Counted from the stretch's first letter, positions 43,615 through 53,799 are shown. The stretch is 64,000 nt of DNA from Sphingomonadales bacterium (GCA_947470185.1 CANIRZ010000001.1:30013-94012); one strand, 5' to 3'. Notes: generated from the letters alone by a model not told the origin. Numbers and translations are program-made.

Positions 43615-44874
43615 TTATTTCTTCATCAACATGGTTTTGAAACCGGCGAAGACAGTCTTCTTGGCTTTGGCAGAGGTCAATTCGGCTTCAGCTGTTTCAG
43701 CAAGGCTTCCAGAAATCATATCTGCCAGCGCGACAATGCCTGACGATAGCTTGCTGCTGCGCATGGCTTCGACAACGGGTTGCCCCAGTTTTGCTGCCTG
43801 TGCGGTCGCCTTGGGATCAGCCGGAAGCAACAGGTCTATCTTGGATTCAATCGTATTTTCAAAATCCTTACGGCTGATTTCGACAACCGCACTTTGCACG
43901 TTGTTGGCAACGATTAGTATTTTGCAATGCGGTGCATTTTGTTTCAACCACGCAAGTATACGAATGCTGTCACGCGCCGCCGCCAGTGTCAGTTCCGTTG
44001 TAAGGACTGCGATGTTCACGTCGTGCGTTAGATGTGGATAGGCAATTAACATGCTCCGCGGTAGGTCGATGACGGTGTTGTCGAATGCTGCGCGGAATTC
44101 TTCCTGCAACTGGAAAAATGCGGAGCCATCGGTTAGCACTGGGCTATTCATCGGTGCTTCAGCCGACAAGATCGAGAGCCGTTCATTCGCTTTAATCATC
44201 GCGCGCTCGATAAAGAGGCCGTCAATTCTGCTTGGATTGTCGATTGCATCGGTAAGACCGCGGCCTGGCTCCAGATCCATGGCCAACGCGCCGGTTCCGA
44301 AATGGACGTCCAGATCCAGAAGCCCTGTCGAATGCCCTTGCGCCCGCGAAAATATCCATGCCAGAGATGCTGCAATAGTTGATGCACCCGATCCACCGCG
44401 TGTACCGATGACTGCAGTTGAAATATGGGGGCGGTCGGTATTGCTATCGTCTTGCTTTGGCGCATTCAGCATAGATTGCGCGTTGGCGAAGGCCTCGCGC
44501 AGCGCATCTGCGCTCAGCGGCTTAAGCAGATAATCCTGCAGGCCCGACATCAACAAATCGCGATACAGGCGCACATCATTGACTTGGCCCACGGCGATAA
44601 CGATGGTTCCGGGCTCGCATACCTCGGCAAGGCCGTTGATATCTCCGATCGGATCCCCCGATTCGGAAAGGTCAACGAGCAAAGTATGCGGGCTGGCAGA
44701 AACCGAAAGCGACTGTGTCGCATTACGCAAGCCGCCCTTATAGGCTTTGTCTTGGCTCCAGCCCATTTCTTCACAGACGCCCCGAACGATTTCAAGCGTC
44801 GCGTCGTCACAGACATACGCGTGAATAGGGTCACGTGTTCCGGCCACGCCGGATTTCCAAGGCGCGTTCATCAA
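43615..44874 (-). CDS. cpaE: Pilus assembly protein CpaE (TadZ)
   Basis: A 419-aa protein that positions the pilus machine at the pole in studied species. Residues 15-130 form a receiver-like domain without an obvious phosphoacceptor pattern. A ParA/MinD-like ATPase follows, with the deviant P-loop GTRGGSGAST (157-166; no Walker lysine, as usual in CpaE), LLDLDVHFGTGALAMDLEPG, and VIDLPRS. It overlaps cpaD by 4 nt. The C-terminus ends KTVFAGFKTMLMKK, and tadB follows. Confidence 0.91.
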   Translation of the reverse strand: MMNAPWKSGVAGTRDPIHAYVCDDATLEIVRGVCEEMGWSQDKAYKGGLRNATQSLSVSASPHTLLVDLSESGDPIGDINGLAEVCEPGTIVIAVGQVNDVRLYRDLLMSGLQDYLLKPLSADALREAFANAQSMLNAPKQDDSNTDRPHISTAVIGTRGGSGASTIAASLAWIFSRAQGHSTGLLDLDVHFGTGALAMDLEPGRGLTDAIDNPSRIDGLFIERAMIKANERLSILSAEAPMNSPVLTDGSAFFQLQEEFRAAFDNTVIDLPRSMLIAYPHLTHDVNIAVLTTELTLAAARDSIRILAWLKQNAPHCKILIVANNVQSAVVEISRKDFENTIESKIDLLLPADPKATAQAAKLGQPVVEAMRSSKLSSGIVALADMISGSLAETAEAELTSAKAKKTVFAGFKTMLMKK

Positions 44875-45458
44875 TTTCCTCCGGTCTTATTTTTATAAGC
44901 GTTGACCGCTGCTTTTCCGCTGTTGCGGTCAAGTCGGCTGCTTTCGCGGCCACGGACGAGATCTTCGGGATCTGCAACCATCGCTGCTATGTTCGCATTG
45001 GTGGCACAGCCGTAGTTGCTGTGGTTGCCGGCGTTGAAATTGCTTTCCGTGGTTGTGCTCCAATCGGGGCAGGATGGCACAGAAGCTTGTGAACGCGTGA
45101 CAACAACCCTGATAGTGCCCGGGGCAATTGCGCCAGTTGTTTTGGGGGCTGTCTGTGTAATCAACATGCCGCGTTTTTGGGCCGCAGCAGCCACATCGCG
45201 ATATGCATCGCTGCTGGCATAGCCATCATCGTCGATCGAGATACGGTCGCCATATCCCAAATTGAGAGCATCGAGCCATTCGGCCAGACGTTTCTGATCC
45301 GCAGAAGCCACGCCGCTGCCATCCGACGCCAAGTCGATTGCATAGTTCGTCCGTTGAACCACCGGTTGGTGCGCCGAATACATGGATGTGTTGGTCGACA
45401 CTGCCCCGCAGGCTGCCAAAGTGAGGCTGGCAGCGATCAGGAATATTGCTTTCTTCAT
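44871..45458 (-). CDS. cpaD: Pilus assembly lipoprotein CpaD
   Basis: A 195-aa outer-membrane-associated lipoprotein, with lipobox LAAC at residues 14-17 (MKKAIFLIAASLTLAACGAV). The family signature is CPDWSTTTE, then SNYGCATNANIAAMVADPED (about 153-172), ending in a GRESSRLD region. It probably aids the CpaC secretin. It lies 23 nt after cpaC. Confidence 0.9.
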   Translation of the reverse strand: MKKAIFLIAASLTLAACGAVSTNTSMYSAHQPVVQRTNYAIDLASDGSGVASADQKRLAEWLDALNLGYGDRISIDDDGYASSDAYRDVAAAAQKRGMLITQTAPKTTGAIAPGTIRVVVTRSQASVPSCPDWSTTTESNFNAGNHSNYGCATNANIAAMVADPEDLVRGRESSRLDRNSGKAAVNAYKNKTGGN

Positions 45459-45481
45459 ATATAGTCTCCTGAATCTTGCGG

Positions 45482-46987
45482 TTAGTTATCGAAGCTGAAC
45501 CCGGGACCGTTGGCGACGGTCGCGAAGGCTTCTAGTTGTGGTGCCGCGGCAAGTTTTGGTCCGGATTTGCTTACTGAGCTGAGCTCTGCGCCGTTCGAAA
45601 CGCTTGGCGCAACCGTCGGCATTGGGCGTGTTTTTTCGCCTTGGTTGCTTGATATCTTGCCCAGCAAGACGCGCTCAAGGTCATTGGGTGTATGCATTCC
45701 GTCGGTCGGCAAGACAATCTGGTTTTCGGATACCGGTTTGACCAGATAGGGCGTTATAACGATCATCAACTCGGTCTCGTTCCGACGCCAGCCATTGGAT
45801 TTGAACAAGGCGCCCAATATAGGAATGTCCCCACCGCCAGGCATTTTCGATACCGAGCTACCCATCTGATTGCTGAGTAATCCGGCGATCATCATGCTTT
45901 GTCCCGAACCCAGTTCGACGGTTGTTTCCGCCATCCGTGTCGTGGTGGCAGGAACCTCAAGTCCGTTGAGGCGGACTGCGCCTTGCGATGAAATGTCCGA
46001 AACTTCCGAGCGCACCCGCAAGGAGATTCGACCATCCGACAACACTACAGGCGTGTAGGTTAGGTTGACGCCATAACTTTTATACTCGACGCTGGTGCCG
46101 TTGTTCGATGATGTTACGACAGGAAACTGACCACCGGCCAAAAACTCGGCCGTTTCGCCGGATACGGTTGTAAGGTTTGGATTGGCCAATGTAGACACCA
46201 AACCGGCTTTTTCCGACATGTCGAACGCTGCTTCGATATCAATGCCAAACAAACGGCCAATCGCAGCAACGGTGCTTCCGCCTTTCTGATAATTTACTAC
46301 ATTGTTGTCATTTACCAGGTCGCGTCCCTGAGCCCCGCCAACGAAATACGGATTGCCATTACTGTCAAATCCTCTCTTCACGGACTTCAAATTGCCGCTG
46401 ATTTCTTTTGACAGTGATCGGCTGACTTCGGCAATCCGCACTTGCAAGTTGATCTGCAGCGGGGTTGCGTTTTTAAGGCGACTGACGACTTGCGTCGTAC
46501 CACCTGAAAAGGTCTTCACCAGATTCTCGGCCTCAACTGCTTCTTCCGGTTCATTGACCGTACCAGTTAGCAAAATGACCCCGTTCATTGTGGTTACAAC
46601 GATTTGCGCGTGTGGCATTGCAACGGCGAGCATTTGCCCAATGGAATCCATATTGCTGCCAACGCGGACGTTCGCCTGATATACCGTGCGACCCGCAGCA
46701 TCGGTTGCATAGACTGTCGTCTCACCCGGGCCTTTGCCCAAAATGTAAATCTGCCGGCCAGATTTGACTGCAACATCGGCAATAGCGGGATCAGCGACGA
46801 CAACGTCGGTGATGTTCGCGCCAAGGTTGACTTGTTGGCCACGCCCGATGGACAGAATAAGCAGCTTTCCGTCTTTTGCGGACTGCGCGGCGGCTGGCGA
46901 TGGTAATGCGACCAAAGCCGGCACGCACAGCGCAGCGGTCATGGCGACCGCGGCAAAGCCCGATTTTAGTGATGTAAAACGTGCCAT
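45482..46987 (-). CDS. cpaC: Outer-membrane secretin CpaC (RcpA)
   Basis: A 501-aa secretin that forms the pilus channel. A signal peptide (about 1-35) precedes an N-domain with GRGQQVNLGANITDVVVADP, a BON/KH-like part (MNGVILLTGTVNEPEEAVEA), then the secretin barrel with TLANPNLTTVSGETAEFLAG, GVNLTYTPVVLSDGRISLRV, and VELGSGQSMMIAGLLSNQ, ending PILGALFKSNGWRRNETELM and ITPYLVKPV. The C-terminal 80 residues are a Ser/Pro-rich tail. It lies 4 nt after cpaB. Confidence 0.95.
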   Translation of the reverse strand: MARFTSLKSGFAAVAMTAALCVPALVALPSPAAAQSAKDGKLLILSIGRGQQVNLGANITDVVVADPAIADVAVKSGRQIYILGKGPGETTVYATDAAGRTVYQANVRVGSNMDSIGQMLAVAMPHAQIVVTTMNGVILLTGTVNEPEEAVEAENLVKTFSGGTTQVVSRLKNATPLQINLQVRIAEVSRSLSKEISGNLKSVKRGFDSNGNPYFVGGAQGRDLVNDNNVVNYQKGGSTVAAIGRLFGIDIEAAFDMSEKAGLVSTLANPNLTTVSGETAEFLAGGQFPVVTSSNNGTSVEYKSYGVNLTYTPVVLSDGRISLRVRSEVSDISSQGAVRLNGLEVPATTTRMAETTVELGSGQSMMIAGLLSNQMGSSVSKMPGGGDIPILGALFKSNGWRRNETELMIVITPYLVKPVSENQIVLPTDGMHTPNDLERVLLGKISSNQGEKTRPMPTVAPSVSNGAELSSVSKSGPKLAAAPQLEAFATVANGPGFSFDN

Positions 46988-46991
46988 CTGC

Positions 46992-48008
46992 TTATCTCCG
47001 GCTAATGTCGATTTCGGTCACAGTGCCGCCACGCGATACGCGGACCACTGGACCCTTCGCAATTTTCTCGACTTGCTTTTGCGTGCGCGCTTGTTCTGCG
47101 GCGACCGCGAGCGGCATTTGTGGCGGCACGCTGCTGCGTTGGAAGCGCGACACATCGCCGCCCGTGGCATAGCTGCTACGGTCTGCGCTTGGCCGTTCCG
47201 CCACTTGGCGCATGATGGCCTGTTCCTGCTCGGCGGTTGCGCCTTCCGGAATGTTGACTTCACCAGAGACCATAGCCTGCTCCAGTTCAGCCGCGTTGTC
47301 GGTCAAGGCGCGCAGCGAAAGGCTGATGGTGCCTATTGATTGGGCAACGGTAATCTTTTCCGCGATGCGCGGTGTTGCTTCGACAGTTACCAATTTATAT
47401 TCTGTGACAACGGTGTTGCCCTTGTCATCCAAAGTTGGTGTTACCCGTTGGTCGGTTGCCAGCACACGTAAATTGCGTACGATGGTTTCCGACACTTTCA
47501 GCGGCGGACCGCTGCTGGCGTTGACATTTTGGGTGAGGACGAGGTCAACGCGGTCACCTGGGAACACAAAACCGGCAACGCCAGTCAACGCTGATACAGG
47601 CACAGTGACGGCGCGCATGCCGGGGCCAAGTGCCGCAGCGAGGAAGCCGCGATCGCCCGGCTTCACAAGTGACCCTTGCGTTAATGGCTGACCAGCGGTC
47701 ACCGCATTGCGAACGACTGTGCCGACAAGGCTGTCGATGGATGCGCCTTCGTCGCCTTCTTTGAAATAGGCTGCTTGGATCAACTCTTTTGGCCATGGTT
47801 GGTAACGGACACTATCGGCTGTGATTAGCGTGCCGGGGGGCAACGCCCGCGTTGCAACGAGAACCTTTGGTCCGGTCGGCACCGGCGCTACTGTCGCTGC
47901 TTCAGCCTGTGGTGTTGAAGCGCCTGTAAACATGCTGCGTGCCATGAAGGCGGTGATGACTGCGATTAAAAGCGCCGCCACCAGCAATGCGACTTTTTTC
48001 CTATCCAT
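46992..48008 (-). CDS. cpaB: Pilus assembly protein CpaB (RcpC)
   Basis: A 338-aa periplasmic protein anchored by one helix (about 6-24). A SAF domain, VATRALPPGTLITADSV (about 52-68), is followed by RcpC-type segments GMRAVTVPVSALTGVAGFVF and GDRVDLVLTQNVNASSGPPL. CpaB proteins bind peptidoglycan-side structures and stabilise the secretin; details differ between species. It lies 44 nt after cpaA. Confidence 0.92.
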   Translation of the reverse strand: MDRKKVALLVAALLIAVITAFMARSMFTGASTPQAEAATVAPVPTGPKVLVATRALPPGTLITADSVRYQPWPKELIQAAYFKEGDEGASIDSLVGTVVRNAVTAGQPLTQGSLVKPGDRGFLAAALGPGMRAVTVPVSALTGVAGFVFPGDRVDLVLTQNVNASSGPPLKVSETIVRNLRVLATDQRVTPTLDDKGNTVVTEYKLVTVEATPRIAEKITVAQSIGTISLSLRALTDNAAELEQAMVSGEVNIPEGATAEQEQAIMRQVAERPSADRSSYATGGDVSRFQRSSVPPQMPLAVAAEQARTQKQVEKIAKGPVVRVSRGGTVTEIDISRR

Positions 48009-48052
48009 GACAAACTGTCCCTTGAGCGGCGCCCTGATTGAACGTCTCTATT

Positions 48053-48526
48053 TCATGCAAAATGGTTAAAGAACCGTTCACCGACTATCCACAGGCCCGA
48101 CAGGGAAATAGCCACGCCATAGGGGATGCGCGCACGCCCATTGCGCTTTTTCAATTTGAAAATGACCAGGAATATGATGGTTACCAAGGCGCCAATTATG
48201 GAGGCATATAAAATGAGCCGGATGACCTCAATCCAATGAAACCAGAGCGCCAAGGCGCTAAAAAGCTTCACATCTCCGCCTCCCATCGCGCCAAAATGAA
48301 ATGCCGTGGCGAAGAAGGTCAATGTGACCGTGGCGGTCACAAGGTGGATGCCAATTTCAGACACGCTAAACCCGCCCGTCGCCAACCAAAACAACGGCGC
48401 GGAAAGTGCAATGCCAAGCGTTATTACGTTGTAAATCAGCCGGTATCGGATGTCGGTATATATCGACACCAACAGCGCAATTGCCAAGCCGCCAAGGGTA
48501 AAGTAAGCGAGAGTTTCACTGGTCAT
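48053..48526 (-). CDS. cpaA: Prepilin peptidase CpaA (A24 family)
   Basis: A 157-aa inner-membrane aspartic protease that trims the Flp pilin leader. It has about four or five transmembrane helices. The two catalytic Asp are in YTDIRYRLI (about 24-32) and in the GxGD loop GAMGGGDVKLFSAL (about 79-92). It is first in the operon cpaA-B-C-D-E-tadB-tadC. No Flp pilin gene stands upstream; the next gene is divergent. Confidence 0.9.
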   Translation of the reverse strand: MTSETLAYFTLGGLAIALLVSIYTDIRYRLIYNVITLGIALSAPLFWLATGGFSVSEIGIHLVTATVTLTFFATAFHFGAMGGGDVKLFSALALWFHWIEVIRLILYASIIGALVTIIFLVIFKLKKRNGRARIPYGVAISLSGLWIVGERFFNHFA

Positions 48527-48566
48527 CTGGGCAGTATTAACTAAGAAAGATTGCCAAATCGTAACT

Positions 48567-49523
48567 ATGCACGCACCAAATACCCCGATGAACCGACGTA
48601 TTATTCCCGCTGAAGCAGTGGAAAGCCGTTGGCATGCCGCCGATAACTGGGCGATCCGCCGTATTGATTGGCAAGGGGCTAACCCGCCGCGTGGATCCTT
48701 ATTGTTCCTGCCGGGTCGCGGTGACCATTATGAAAAATATCTGGAAACTCTGGCTTATTATGCCGACGCCGGTTGGTGCGTTACCGCGATTGATTGGCGC
48801 GGGCAGGGCGAGTCCGGGCGCTTATTGGATGACCGCGAAGTCGGACATATCGATGATTTTGCGACGTGGATTGCCGATCTGCGGATGTTTTGGAGCGGCT
48901 GGAAATCGGAAAATCCCGGCCCTCATGTCGTTATGGCGCACAGCATGGGCGGGCATTTGGCGATGCGGGCTTTGGTGGAAAAGGCGATTGACCCCGATGC
49001 CGTGGTCATGAGCGCACCCATGTTGAGCATTCAAACTGGCGGCCTGCCGCTGAGCTGGAACCACGCGTTTGCAAAGCTCATGGTCACCTTGGGCAGGGGT
49101 GAAGTCGCCGCATGGAAAGTCAGTGAGAAGCCCATGTCGCCGCTAAGCATGCGCGGCAAAATGCTGACGCATGACGATGATCGCTATGAAGATGAAATTG
49201 CATGGTGGAAACTGCGCCCGAACGTCAAATTGGGCCCGCCAAGCTGGCACTGGGTCGAACGTGCCATAGCATCCATCCGGATGCTCGAGGCGCCGGGCCT
49301 GTTGGAGGCGGTGCAAACACCTATCCTGTTGCTCGCGACCACGGGCGACCAACTCGTCAGTACCCCGCGTGTCATTGCCGATAGCAAGCGCTTGCCGCAT
49401 GCCAAAACCTTGATTTTCGGCAAAGAGGCTGCGCATGAATTGCTGCGTGAAGCCGATCCTGTGCGCAACCAGTGCCTATCGCGTATCAACAGCTTTCTGG
49501 ATGCACACGCGCCGCGAACATGA
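48567..49523 (+). CDS. Alpha/beta hydrolase, lysophospholipase (PldB)-like
   Basis: A 318-aa serine hydrolase. GSLLFLPGRGDHYEKYLETL (about 40-59) is the oxyanion region, the nucleophile elbow is MAHSMGGHL, and the catalytic Asp and His are probably in LLATTGDQLVS and GKEAAHELLRE. It resembles the PldB monoacylglycerol lipase/lysophospholipase group. It overlaps the following oxidase gene by 4 nt (ATGA), so the two are translated together. Confidence 0.88.
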   Translation: MHAPNTPMNRRIIPAEAVESRWHAADNWAIRRIDWQGANPPRGSLLFLPGRGDHYEKYLETLAYYADAGWCVTAIDWRGQGESGRLLDDREVGHIDDFATWIADLRMFWSGWKSENPGPHVVMAHSMGGHLAMRALVEKAIDPDAVVMSAPMLSIQTGGLPLSWNHAFAKLMVTLGRGEVAAWKVSEKPMSPLSMRGKMLTHDDDRYEDEIAWWKLRPNVKLGPPSWHWVERAIASIRMLEAPGLLEAVQTPILLLATTGDQLVSTPRVIADSKRLPHAKTLIFGKEAAHELLREADPVRNQCLSRINSFLDAHAPRT

Positions 49524-50629
49524 GCGACTTTGACTTTGCCATTATCGGTGCTGGCATCGCTGGTGCAAGCCTTGCCGCCCAATTGTCTGCCCGCCACAAG
49601 GTATTGCTGATTGAGGCAGAGGCGCATCCCGGCTATCATTCGACCGGCCGATCAGCCGCCTTTTGGGTCGAATGCTATGGCGGGCCGGGGGTGCAACCCC
49701 TGACCACTGCGTCAGGTCCCTTTTTGGCCATGCCACCCGCCGATTTCCATGATGGCCCATTGATGCACCGACGCGGAGCGCTGCACATCGGCACAGCAGA
49801 GCATTTGTCTTTGGCGGATGATATGCTGGCCGAGTTTGCGGAGAGCGGGGTGCGTATCGAACATATCGATCGCCGCGCGGTCGCCGCCCATGTGCCAGGT
49901 CTGCGCGAAAATTGGACGCACGGGCTTTGGGAACCGACCTGTTGCGATATTGACGTCGCCGCACTCCACGGGGCCTATTTGCGCCAAACCAAAAGACACG
50001 GCACCCAACTGCACTGCAACAGCCGCCTGCATGCCGCAAAGTGGCACAGCGGCACATGGCAGATCAGCGCCGGCAGCTTGAACTGTTCGGCCAACATCAT
50101 CATCAACGCTGCTGGCGCATGGGCCGACGCAGTGGCGCAGATCGCGCAGGTCCGCCCCTTGGGTATTCAACCCTATCGCCGCACTATTTCGCAATTGGCT
50201 GTGTCGCCTCAGGTTCCGGCGGAATTGCCCTTGGTCATCGGACTGGATGGCAGTTTCTATTTCAAACCCGACACTGGCGGACGGCTATGGCTCAGCCCGC
50301 ATGATGAAACCGCAACCCCCGCTTGCGACGTGGCGCCGGACGAGATCGACGTCGCCATGGCCATTGATCGGCTGCAACAGGTGGTCGACTGGGATATTCG
50401 CCGCGTGGAGCGCAAATGGGCGGGGCTGCGCAGTTTTGCGCCCGACCGGCTTCCCGTCATTGGCCGTGATAGCGTGCATGACGCATTTTTCTGGTTTGCA
50501 GGGCAGGGCGGCTTTGGCATTCAAACTGCGCCTGCCGCAGCGCAGCTTGCGGCATCGTTGTTGGATGCAGACATCGCCGCGCCGCAAGGCGTGAACGCAG
50601 CTGTGTACACACCGGCGCGCTTTCACTAA
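49520..50629 (+). CDS. FAD-dependent oxidoreductase, glycine/D-amino-acid oxidase (DAO) family
   Basis: A 369-aa flavoprotein. The correct start is the ATG at 49520, overlapping the previous stop. FAD sites: DFAIIGAGIAGASLAAQLS (about 5-23), VLLIEAEAHPGYHSTGRSAA (about 29-48), then INAAGAWADAVAQ and, near the end, FFWFAGQGGFGIQTAPAAA. Members oxidise amines or D-amino acids; this subgroup with the GYHSTGRSAAFWVECYGG-type segment has no assigned substrate that I know of. Confidence 0.88.
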   Translation: MSDFDFAIIGAGIAGASLAAQLSARHKVLLIEAEAHPGYHSTGRSAAFWVECYGGPGVQPLTTASGPFLAMPPADFHDGPLMHRRGALHIGTAEHLSLADDMLAEFAESGVRIEHIDRRAVAAHVPGLRENWTHGLWEPTCCDIDVAALHGAYLRQTKRHGTQLHCNSRLHAAKWHSGTWQISAGSLNCSANIIINAAGAWADAVAQIAQVRPLGIQPYRRTISQLAVSPQVPAELPLVIGLDGSFYFKPDTGGRLWLSPHDETATPACDVAPDEIDVAMAIDRLQQVVDWDIRRVERKWAGLRSFAPDRLPVIGRDSVHDAFFWFAGQGGFGIQTAPAAAQLAASLLDADIAAPQGVNAAVYTPARFH

Positions 50630-50633
50630 AATC

Positions 50634-51074
50634 TTAAGGCTTGGCTATTGCCTCTGCAGCATCGCTTGCTAACCGGTCGGCACGTTCATTTTCGGGATGG
50701 CCATTATGCCCTTTGACCCAAATCCATTCAACCTGATGACGGGCCGTGGCCTCAATCAGGTCATGCCATAAATCGATATTGCTGACGGGCTGCTTGGAGG
50801 CGTTTTTCCATCCATTGCGCTGCCAACCGTGAATCCATTTGGTTATCCCGTCGATGACATATCGGCTGTCCGTATGCAATTTGACCTCGCATGGCTCGAT
50901 CAGGATTTTAAGCGCCTGTATCGTGGCGGAAAGTTCCATTCGGTTGTTTGTGGTATCGGCATCGCCGCCCGAAATTTCCTTTTCATGCTTGCCATAACGG
51001 ATGACAGCGCCCCAACCGCCAGGGCCGGGGTTGCCCTTGCAGGCGCCATCCGTGAAAATCTCAAGCTGCTTCAC
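50634..51074 (-). CDS. rnhA: Ribonuclease HI
   Basis: A 146-aa endonuclease that cuts RNA in RNA:DNA hybrids. The DEDD residues are in [17 protein letters not shown] (D10), [13 protein letters not shown] (Glu), [12 protein letters not shown] (Asp) and NERADRLAS (Asp), with the His of [10 protein letters not shown]. The size is that of E. coli RNase HI. Its ATG overlaps the thrB stop by 4 nt. It is the third gene of ispH-thrB-rnhA. Confidence 0.97.
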   Translation of the reverse strand: MKQLEIFTDGACKGNPGPGGWGAVIRYGKHEKEISGGDADTTNNRMELSATIQALKILIEPCEVKLHTDSRYVIDGITKWIHGWQRNGWKNASKQPVSNIDLWHDLIEATARHQVEWIWVKGHNGHPENERADRLASDAAEAIAKP

Positions 51075-52045
51075 GCATAATGCCTTAACATATTTTCGAC
51101 CGCTGCAGGGTCGCTGTAGACATCCAGCCGGCGCAGAAACGCCAGCGGGTCTTTGCGCGTCACAAGCGCGTTGGCTGGTGTATTAATCCAGTCATAACAA
51201 CGAGTTAGAAGAAACCGTAAGCACGCCCCGCGCAATAATATGGGCAAGGCATCGCGCGTCGCTGCGTCCAATGGCACAATATCGGCATAGCCTGCCAGCA
51301 AGCCCGCGCTCACATCGGCGTCAAACACCGCGCCGTCGTTGGAAAAGCACCACGCACTGTGGGTCACCGCCAAATCATAAGCGCGGATTTCGGTGCAGGC
51401 GAAGTAAAAGTCGATGAGGCCGCCGACATGGTCACCCAGCATCAGCACATTGTCGGGAAACAAATCCGCATGGATTGCCGCAACGGGCAAATAATTTGGC
51501 CAATGCGCGTCCAGATAATCGCATTCTGCAAATACCCGCGCCGAAAGCCCCTTAGAGATAGCCTCCAGCCCGTCGACCGTGCAGCGCATCGCCAAGGGCC
51601 GCCACGCGGAAATGCCAAGGCTATTGGGCCGCCACAGAGTGAAGTCGGCCAGTGCCTTGTGCATTTGTCCCAATGCCGCGCCGGTCGAATATGCTTGCGC
51701 TGCCGTAGGTTCTGTCACCGACACGCCGTCGAGAAATTCGATAAGGCAAGCAGGGCGGCCAGCGACGGTCTGAAGCCATGCACCCTTGCGGTCGGCCATG
51801 AATTGCGGAACCTTGCAGCCCGCGTCATGCAAATGCTTTAACAAGGCATAGAAAAACGGCAGATCATCGGGATTTACGCGGTTCTCATAGAGCGTCAGGA
51901 TGAAGCGGCCTTGCGTGGTCTGCACGAAAAAATTGCTGTTTTCGACGCCCTCGGCAATGCCTTTAAGCGCGACCAGCTCGCCCACATCATAATGCGCCAG
52001 CAATTCATTAACCTGTTCGGGCCCCAACTGCGTATAAACCGCCAA
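51071..52045 (-). CDS. thrB: Homoserine kinase, aminoglycoside-phosphotransferase fold (ThrB1 type)
   Basis: A 324-aa kinase making O-phospho-L-homoserine for threonine. I chose the TTG at 52045 ([20 protein letters not shown]), one base after the ispH stop; earlier in-frame ATGs lie deep inside ispH. Kinase signatures are [20 protein letters not shown], the catalytic loop [13 protein letters not shown], and [19 protein letters not shown]. This APH-fold form is standard in Pseudomonas and alphaproteobacteria and is unrelated to the GHMP-type ThrB of E. coli. Confidence 0.93.
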   Translation of the reverse strand: MAVYTQLGPEQVNELLAHYDVGELVALKGIAEGVENSNFFVQTTQGRFILTLYENRVNPDDLPFFYALLKHLHDAGCKVPQFMADRKGAWLQTVAGRPACLIEFLDGVSVTEPTAAQAYSTGAALGQMHKALADFTLWRPNSLGISAWRPLAMRCTVDGLEAISKGLSARVFAECDYLDAHWPNYLPVAAIHADLFPDNVLMLGDHVGGLIDFYFACTEIRAYDLAVTHSAWCFSNDGAVFDADVSAGLLAGYADIVPLDAATRDALPILLRGACLRFLLTRCYDWINTPANALVTRKDPLAFLRRLDVYSDPAAVENMLRHYA

Positions 52046-52046
52046 A

Positions 52047-53018
52047 TCAGTTCGCCGCGCCAGCCAGTTCGCGTGGCAGTTTAAACGTGACAGTCTCTTC
52101 AGCGGTTGTGACCTGCTGTTCATCCAGGTCAAAATGCAGGGCGAGCGCGTCAATAATCTCGCGCACCAACACTTCAGGGGCAGAGGCGCCTGCGGTCAGG
52201 CCAAGCGTGCGGACATCGTCAAACCAGTTCAGGCTAATCTCTTCCGCGCGCTGCACCAGATAGGCCTTGGTGCCGGATCGGGCCGCAACCTCAACCAAAC
52301 GTAAAGAATTCGAGCTGTTGGGTGCGCCGATGACAAGGACAAGGTCGCATTCATGCGCAATCGCCTTCACCGATTCTTGGCGGTTGGACGTCGCGTAACA
52401 AATATCCTCACCCTTTGGCCCGACGATATTGGGGAAGCGCTGCTGAAGGACCGATACGATTTCCGATGTATCATCGACCGACAAAGTCGTTTGCGTAAGA
52501 AACGCAAGATTGTTGGCATCGGCAGGTTCAAGCAAGCGCGCGTCATCGGCAGTTTCAACCAATGTCATCGCGCCGACTGGAACTTGGCCAAATGTGCCGA
52601 TGACTTCGGGATGCCCTTCGTGGCCCACAAAGATGATATGACGGCCAGCCTCAACTTGCCGTTCGGCTTGCTTGTGGACTTTCGAAACCAAAGGGCATGT
52701 GGCGTCAAAATAGGCAAGGCCGCGCTGTTGCGCGTCGGCGGGCACTGATTTTGGTACGCCATGCGCAGAAAATACGACATGGCCGCCATCGGGTACTTCA
52801 TCGAGTTCTTCGACAAATATCGCGCCTTTGGCTTTCAGGCTGTCGACCACATAGCGGTTATGGACGATTTCATGGCGGACATAGACAGGCGCGCCATGCT
52901 GTTCGAGCGCAAGCTCGACAATCTTGATGGCGCGGTCAACGCCCGCGCAAAATCCACGTGGCGCGGCCAGAAGCAGCCGAAGCGATTTCTTAGGGAGCGA
53001 TTGTTCAGTCATTTGCAA
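52047..53018 (-). CDS. ispH: 4-hydroxy-3-methylbut-2-enyl diphosphate reductase IspH
   Basis: A 323-aa [4Fe-4S] enzyme that makes IPP and DMAPP in the last MEP-pathway step (the start may be the ATG at 53012). The three cluster cysteines are in [28 protein letters not shown] and [32 protein letters not shown] and [17 protein letters not shown] are further signatures. It is first in the ispH-thrB-rnhA operon. Confidence 0.97.
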   Translation of the reverse strand: MQMTEQSLPKKSLRLLLAAPRGFCAGVDRAIKIVELALEQHGAPVYVRHEIVHNRYVVDSLKAKGAIFVEELDEVPDGGHVVFSAHGVPKSVPADAQQRGLAYFDATCPLVSKVHKQAERQVEAGRHIIFVGHEGHPEVIGTFGQVPVGAMTLVETADDARLLEPADANNLAFLTQTTLSVDDTSEIVSVLQQRFPNIVGPKGEDICYATSNRQESVKAIAHECDLVLVIGAPNSSNSLRLVEVAARSGTKAYLVQRAEEISLNWFDDVRTLGLTAGASAPEVLVREIIDALALHFDLDEQQVTTAEETVTFKLPRELAGAAN

Positions 53019-53148
53019 TAGCCTTTAGATAAAGTCGCTGCATCCGCCAAGACCTTTCCCCTGTTGCGCAGGCCGCGATGGGCGGATAAGGACGAACGCA
53101 CGTTTCGCACCCGCGACCCAAGCTTAAGAACCCCAAGGATTAGCCTGT

Positions 53149-53799
53149 ATGAAATTTGCCGCCAAAGCCCTGACCGTCGGTATCGTTGCAGCTGCTTTGG
53201 CTGGCTGCTCTCGCGAAGGCGATTTGGACGTCGGCGCTGGTGTCGGCGTAAACGTTACGCGTTCGGGCTGCCCGACGGTGGCGGTGCCCGATGGCACCGG
53301 TGACATTACGATTTTCAATCCAGTGAGCAGCCAAGACGCGGACGCGATAGATATCGTTGCAACGGTGACCAATGTGCGCACCACATGCAACGAAAGTGGC
53401 GAGAAAATCTATGCGCAGGCCACCTTTGATGTGCAGGCGCGGCGCAGCGATGCAAACGGCAGCCGAACGGTAACTCTGCCCTATTTTAACACCGTGGTGC
53501 AGGGCGGCAGTGCCGTTATCTCCAAGCGTGTTGGTCAAGTCACAATCCAGTTCGCCGATGGCCAGCAGCGTGCGTCCGCACAGGCGCAAGCCGCGAGCTA
53601 CATTGATAAGGCCTCGGCAAGCTTGCCCGCCGAAATCATCCAAAAGATCACCAAAAAACGTAAGCCCGGTGATCCGGATGCCGCTCTCGACCCAATGGCC
53701 GATCCAGAAGTGCGCGCAGCGGTCGTCCGATCAAGCTATGAAATGCTCCTCGGCTTTCAGCTGACCGAAGATCAGCTGCGTTACAATGTCACGCGTTGA
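53149..53799 (+). CDS. Hypothetical lipoprotein
   Basis: A 216-aa protein with a lipoprotein signal (MKFAAKALTVGIVAAALAGC, lipobox LAGC at 17-20). The mature part has a short Gly/Val region, TRSGCPTVAVPDGTGDITIF, then beta-type sequence with RTTCNESGEKIYAQATFDVQ, and a C-terminal helical piece with LPAEIIQKITKKRKPGD. I recognise no named domain; similar proteins in the order are unannotated. It sits 25 nt before argS and is probably co-transcribed. Confidence 0.75.
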   Translation: MKFAAKALTVGIVAAALAGCSREGDLDVGAGVGVNVTRSGCPTVAVPDGTGDITIFNPVSSQDADAIDIVATVTNVRTTCNESGEKIYAQATFDVQARRSDANGSRTVTLPYFNTVVQGGSAVISKRVGQVTIQFADGQQRASAQAQAASYIDKASASLPAEIIQKITKKRKPGDPDAALDPMADPEVRAAVVRSSYEMLLGFQLTEDQLRYNVTR

